A stretch of 64,000 bases of DNA from DAITPV01 sp050692555. GTDB lineage: Bacteria > Actinomycetota > UBA4738 > CALAEC01. The position numbers and the translations under genes are program-made. The notes beneath the pieces were generated by a model, which was given only the letters and a program-made list of their open reading frames with translations, did not search any database and was not told the DNA's origin. Positions 62,397-64,000 of the stretch are shown here, piece by piece (position 1 is the first letter of the stretch; the number at the start of each line of letters is the position of its first letter). The stretch covers positions 1-64,000 of the forward strand of contig JBOGVS010000004.1 in assembly GCA_050692555.1 (NCBI GenBank), written 5' to 3'.

Positions 62397-63431
62397 ATGG
62401 GCGATCGGGGCCGTCATCGGGCCCAGGGGAAGGCCGCCCGAGGGCTATTGATCCTATTCCTGGTCCTCGTGCTACTCGGCGTGGGAGCCGGCGGGCTGTA
62501 CCTGTACACGACCGGCGGTTTCGGGCCTTCCACTCCGGTCACTGTGGAGATCCCCGAGGGGGCCACCGCCGACGAGGTGGGCGCGCTCCTGGAGCGTCAA
62601 GGGGTGGTCCGGTCGGCACTGGCGTTCCGGGCGGCTACCTCGATCAGGGGACTGGGCAGCTCACTCCAGGCCGGCGCCTATCAGCTACGCACCAACATGA
62701 CGGTCGACGAGGTACTCGACGTTCTCGAGCGCGGGCCGATGGTGCAGACCGTGGCCCTGACGATCCCGGAGGGCCTCGAGGTACAGGAGGTGGCCCAGCT
62801 TACGGCCGAGACCCTGCCCGTCGATGCGGCCCTGTTCCAGCAGCGAGCCACCAGCGGCGAGTTCGTCCTCCCGCCATACCTTCCCGAGAAGGCGGGGACC
62901 GTGGAGGGGTTCCTGTTCCCCAAGACCTACGAGTTTCCCCCCGAGGCCGGCGAGGACGAGGTGATCGGCCGACTGCTGGACCAGTTCGAGGTGGAGGCGG
63001 ACGGCCTGCCCTGGAACCGGACCGACGAGCTCGGCCTGACCCCGTATGAGGTGGTCATCGTGGCATCGCTCATCGAGCGGGAGGCTCGGGTTCCTCAGGA
63101 CCGCGCACCGATCTCCGCGGTGATCCACAACCGGCTCCGGGAGGGAATGGCCCTGCAGATCGACGCCACCGTCCAGTACGCCCTCCCGGAGACCAACCGA
63201 GAGCTCACCTTCGAGGACTACGAGTTCGAGAGCCCGTACAACACGTACCTTCACACGGGCCTGCCTCCCACTCCCATCGCCAGCCCGGGACGGGACGCCC
63301 TCCAGGCCGCGCTGGATCCCGCCAACGAGGATTATCTGTACTTCGTGGTGGTGGACCCGGAGACCGGCGAGCACGCATTCGCCGAGACATATAAGGAGTT
63401 CCTCCGCCTGAAGGATCAGGCCGGGTTGTAG
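62397..63431 (+). CDS. mltG: Endolytic murein transglycosylase MltG
   Basis: A 344-residue membrane-anchored enzyme that cuts nascent glycan strands. One helix (~16-38), a LysM-like part (TVEIPEGATADEVGALLERQ), then the YceG domain with the catalytic Glu E227 in VVIVASLIEREA, followed by VIHNRLREGMALQIDATVQY and SPYNTYLHTGLPPTPIASPG. It is normally followed by aroE in Actinobacteria; here a different gene follows. Confidence 0.95.
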   Translation: MGDRGRHRAQGKAARGLLILFLVLVLLGVGAGGLYLYTTGGFGPSTPVTVEIPEGATADEVGALLERQGVVRSALAFRAATSIRGLGSSLQAGAYQLRTNMTVDEVLDVLERGPMVQTVALTIPEGLEVQEVAQLTAETLPVDAALFQQRATSGEFVLPPYLPEKAGTVEGFLFPKTYEFPPEAGEDEVIGRLLDQFEVEADGLPWNRTDELGLTPYEVVIVASLIEREARVPQDRAPISAVIHNRLREGMALQIDATVQYALPETNRELTFEDYEFESPYNTYLHTGLPPTPIASPGRDALQAALDPANEDYLYFVVVDPETGEHAFAETYKEFLRLKDQAGL

Positions 63432-63536
63432 CCGGCGAGGTCCCAGCGACACTCCTCCCGGCACCCGCTGGGCCCGGTTGGGCCGGCCACTCAAGCCCGT
63501 TCCCGCAGCCGCCGAAGAAAACCGTGAGTGGACGAC

Positions 63537-64000
63537 ATGGATTTCGGTGGCCTCGCGGCACGGATGGCGGGGGGCCTGGACGGCGTCCGGGCCTGTCTGA
63601 TCGTCTCGCGTGACGGCCTCAGCCTGGGGGCCCACCCGGCCGCGGAGGAGCACCGAGCCAGGGAGGCGTGGGACGCCGTGCAGAGCGTGGGTGACGTGCA
63701 TCGAGGGTTCGCCGAGGTGGGCCAGGAGCTGTGGGCCGTGGCTCGCCGGGGACCCTATGCCGCCATCATGGTGGCCTCACCGGAGGTCCGCCCCGGCCTG
63801 CTGCTGGACAGGATGGACACTCACCTGCTGGCCGCCGAGCGCCTTCGGGCCCGGAGCGCCGAGGAGGGTCCGGAGGCCCAGGCCATCCGGTCCGAGCCGG
63901 CCCGTCGGCCCCGTACCCCGCTGCATCCCGAGCCCAAGCCCGAGCCGAAGGAGACTCGCCCCACGCATGAGCCGGTGAACCCCGCCCTCGAAGGCCTCGC
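63537..64000 (+). CDS. Roadblock/LC7-like small protein, 3' truncated by window
   Basis: From ATG 63537 (MDFGGLAARMAGGLDGVRAC) the frame is open to the window end, 154 codons so far. LIVSRDGLSLGAHPAAEEHR, GQELWAVARRGPYAAIMVAS and RPGLLLDRMDTHLLAAERLR follow the order of Roadblock/LC7 domains (a beta strand with SRDG, then small-molecule GTPase-partner folds), but this is only a resemblance. After residue ~110 a Pro/Lys/Glu-rich linker begins. No strong ribosome site is seen. The end of the protein is outside the window. Confidence 0.55.
   Translation, partial: MDFGGLAARMAGGLDGVRACLIVSRDGLSLGAHPAAEEHRAREAWDAVQSVGDVHRGFAEVGQELWAVARRGPYAAIMVASPEVRPGLLLDRMDTHLLAAERLRARSAEEGPEAQAIRSEPARRPRTPLHPEPKPEPKETRPTHEPVNPALEGL

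Overview
The window is GC-rich, densely packed bacterial DNA. Most adjacent same-strand genes overlap by 4 bp (ATGA or GTGA), and GTG starts are common. The backbone is an actinobacterial-type housekeeping order: pdxS...pdxT-yebC-ruvCAB-yajC-secDF-apt-rel-dtd...hisS-aspS-rarA-alaS-ruvX-mltG. A PimA mannosyltransferase next to an LPLAT acyltransferase indicates phosphatidylinositol-mannoside lipids. I infer an Actinomycetota member, probably an uncultured or deep-branching lineage. No rRNA, tRNA or CRISPR array was seen, and no gene-free stretch exceeds 300 bases.

Layout. 1-129: start of an exported lipoprotein gene (minus). 311-8640: four tandem paralogous membrane histidine kinases; the third is split by a 19-nt deletion. 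8512-10006 (minus): stand-alone receiver, cyclic-nucleotide-binding protein and membrane protein. 10078-12162: EF-G-like GTPase. 12238-14815: PIM lipid cluster whose first gene resembles a CDP-alcohol phosphatidyltransferase without its catalytic Asp pattern. 15239-18109: zinc operon znuA-znuC-znuB-zur with a perfect 19-bp Zur/Fur-type palindrome. 18192-20757: lemA, htpX, DUF3048. 20813-24392: pdxS and pdxT separated by VOC, frameshifted methyltransferase and trpS genes. 24396-27376: yebC and the RuvABC resolvasome. 27400-30633: DUF2905, a secreted RTX-repeat protein, a PAQR protein. 30795-34891: Sec accessory genes with an HD phosphohydrolase, then apt. 34920-40696: MacB-type ABC cassette and bifunctional Rel. 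40711-45068: dtd with a 3' frameshift, a flavoprotein, a DHA2 exporter, a DUF1684 protein. 45112-48609 (minus): osmoprotectant ABC importer. 48702-56283: metallo-hydrolase, hisS, aspS, an HD-GYP protein with a 35-residue acidic tail, rarA and two small envelope genes. 56312-57562: an IS110-family element. 57559-59243: ABC-2 exporter. 59281-64000: alaS, ruvX, mltG and a partial gene.

The most striking signal is the IS110 element. Its 5' non-coding end can fold into two long stem-loops. The internal loops carry four short segments that match, in the expected strand senses, the left target, right target, left donor and right donor sequences at the element's own borders. That is the layout of a bridge RNA, read here directly with borders near 56311/56312 and 57562/57563. 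The insertion sits between a TAGACT -10-like hexamer and the first codons of an ABC exporter gene that now has no canonical start codon.

Several genes have a TANNNT hexamer 6-9 nt before the start codon, suggesting frequent leaderless transcription. Three loci (third kinase, methyltransferase, dtd) become full-length if a single small indel is corrected, so either real decay or sequence error must be considered.
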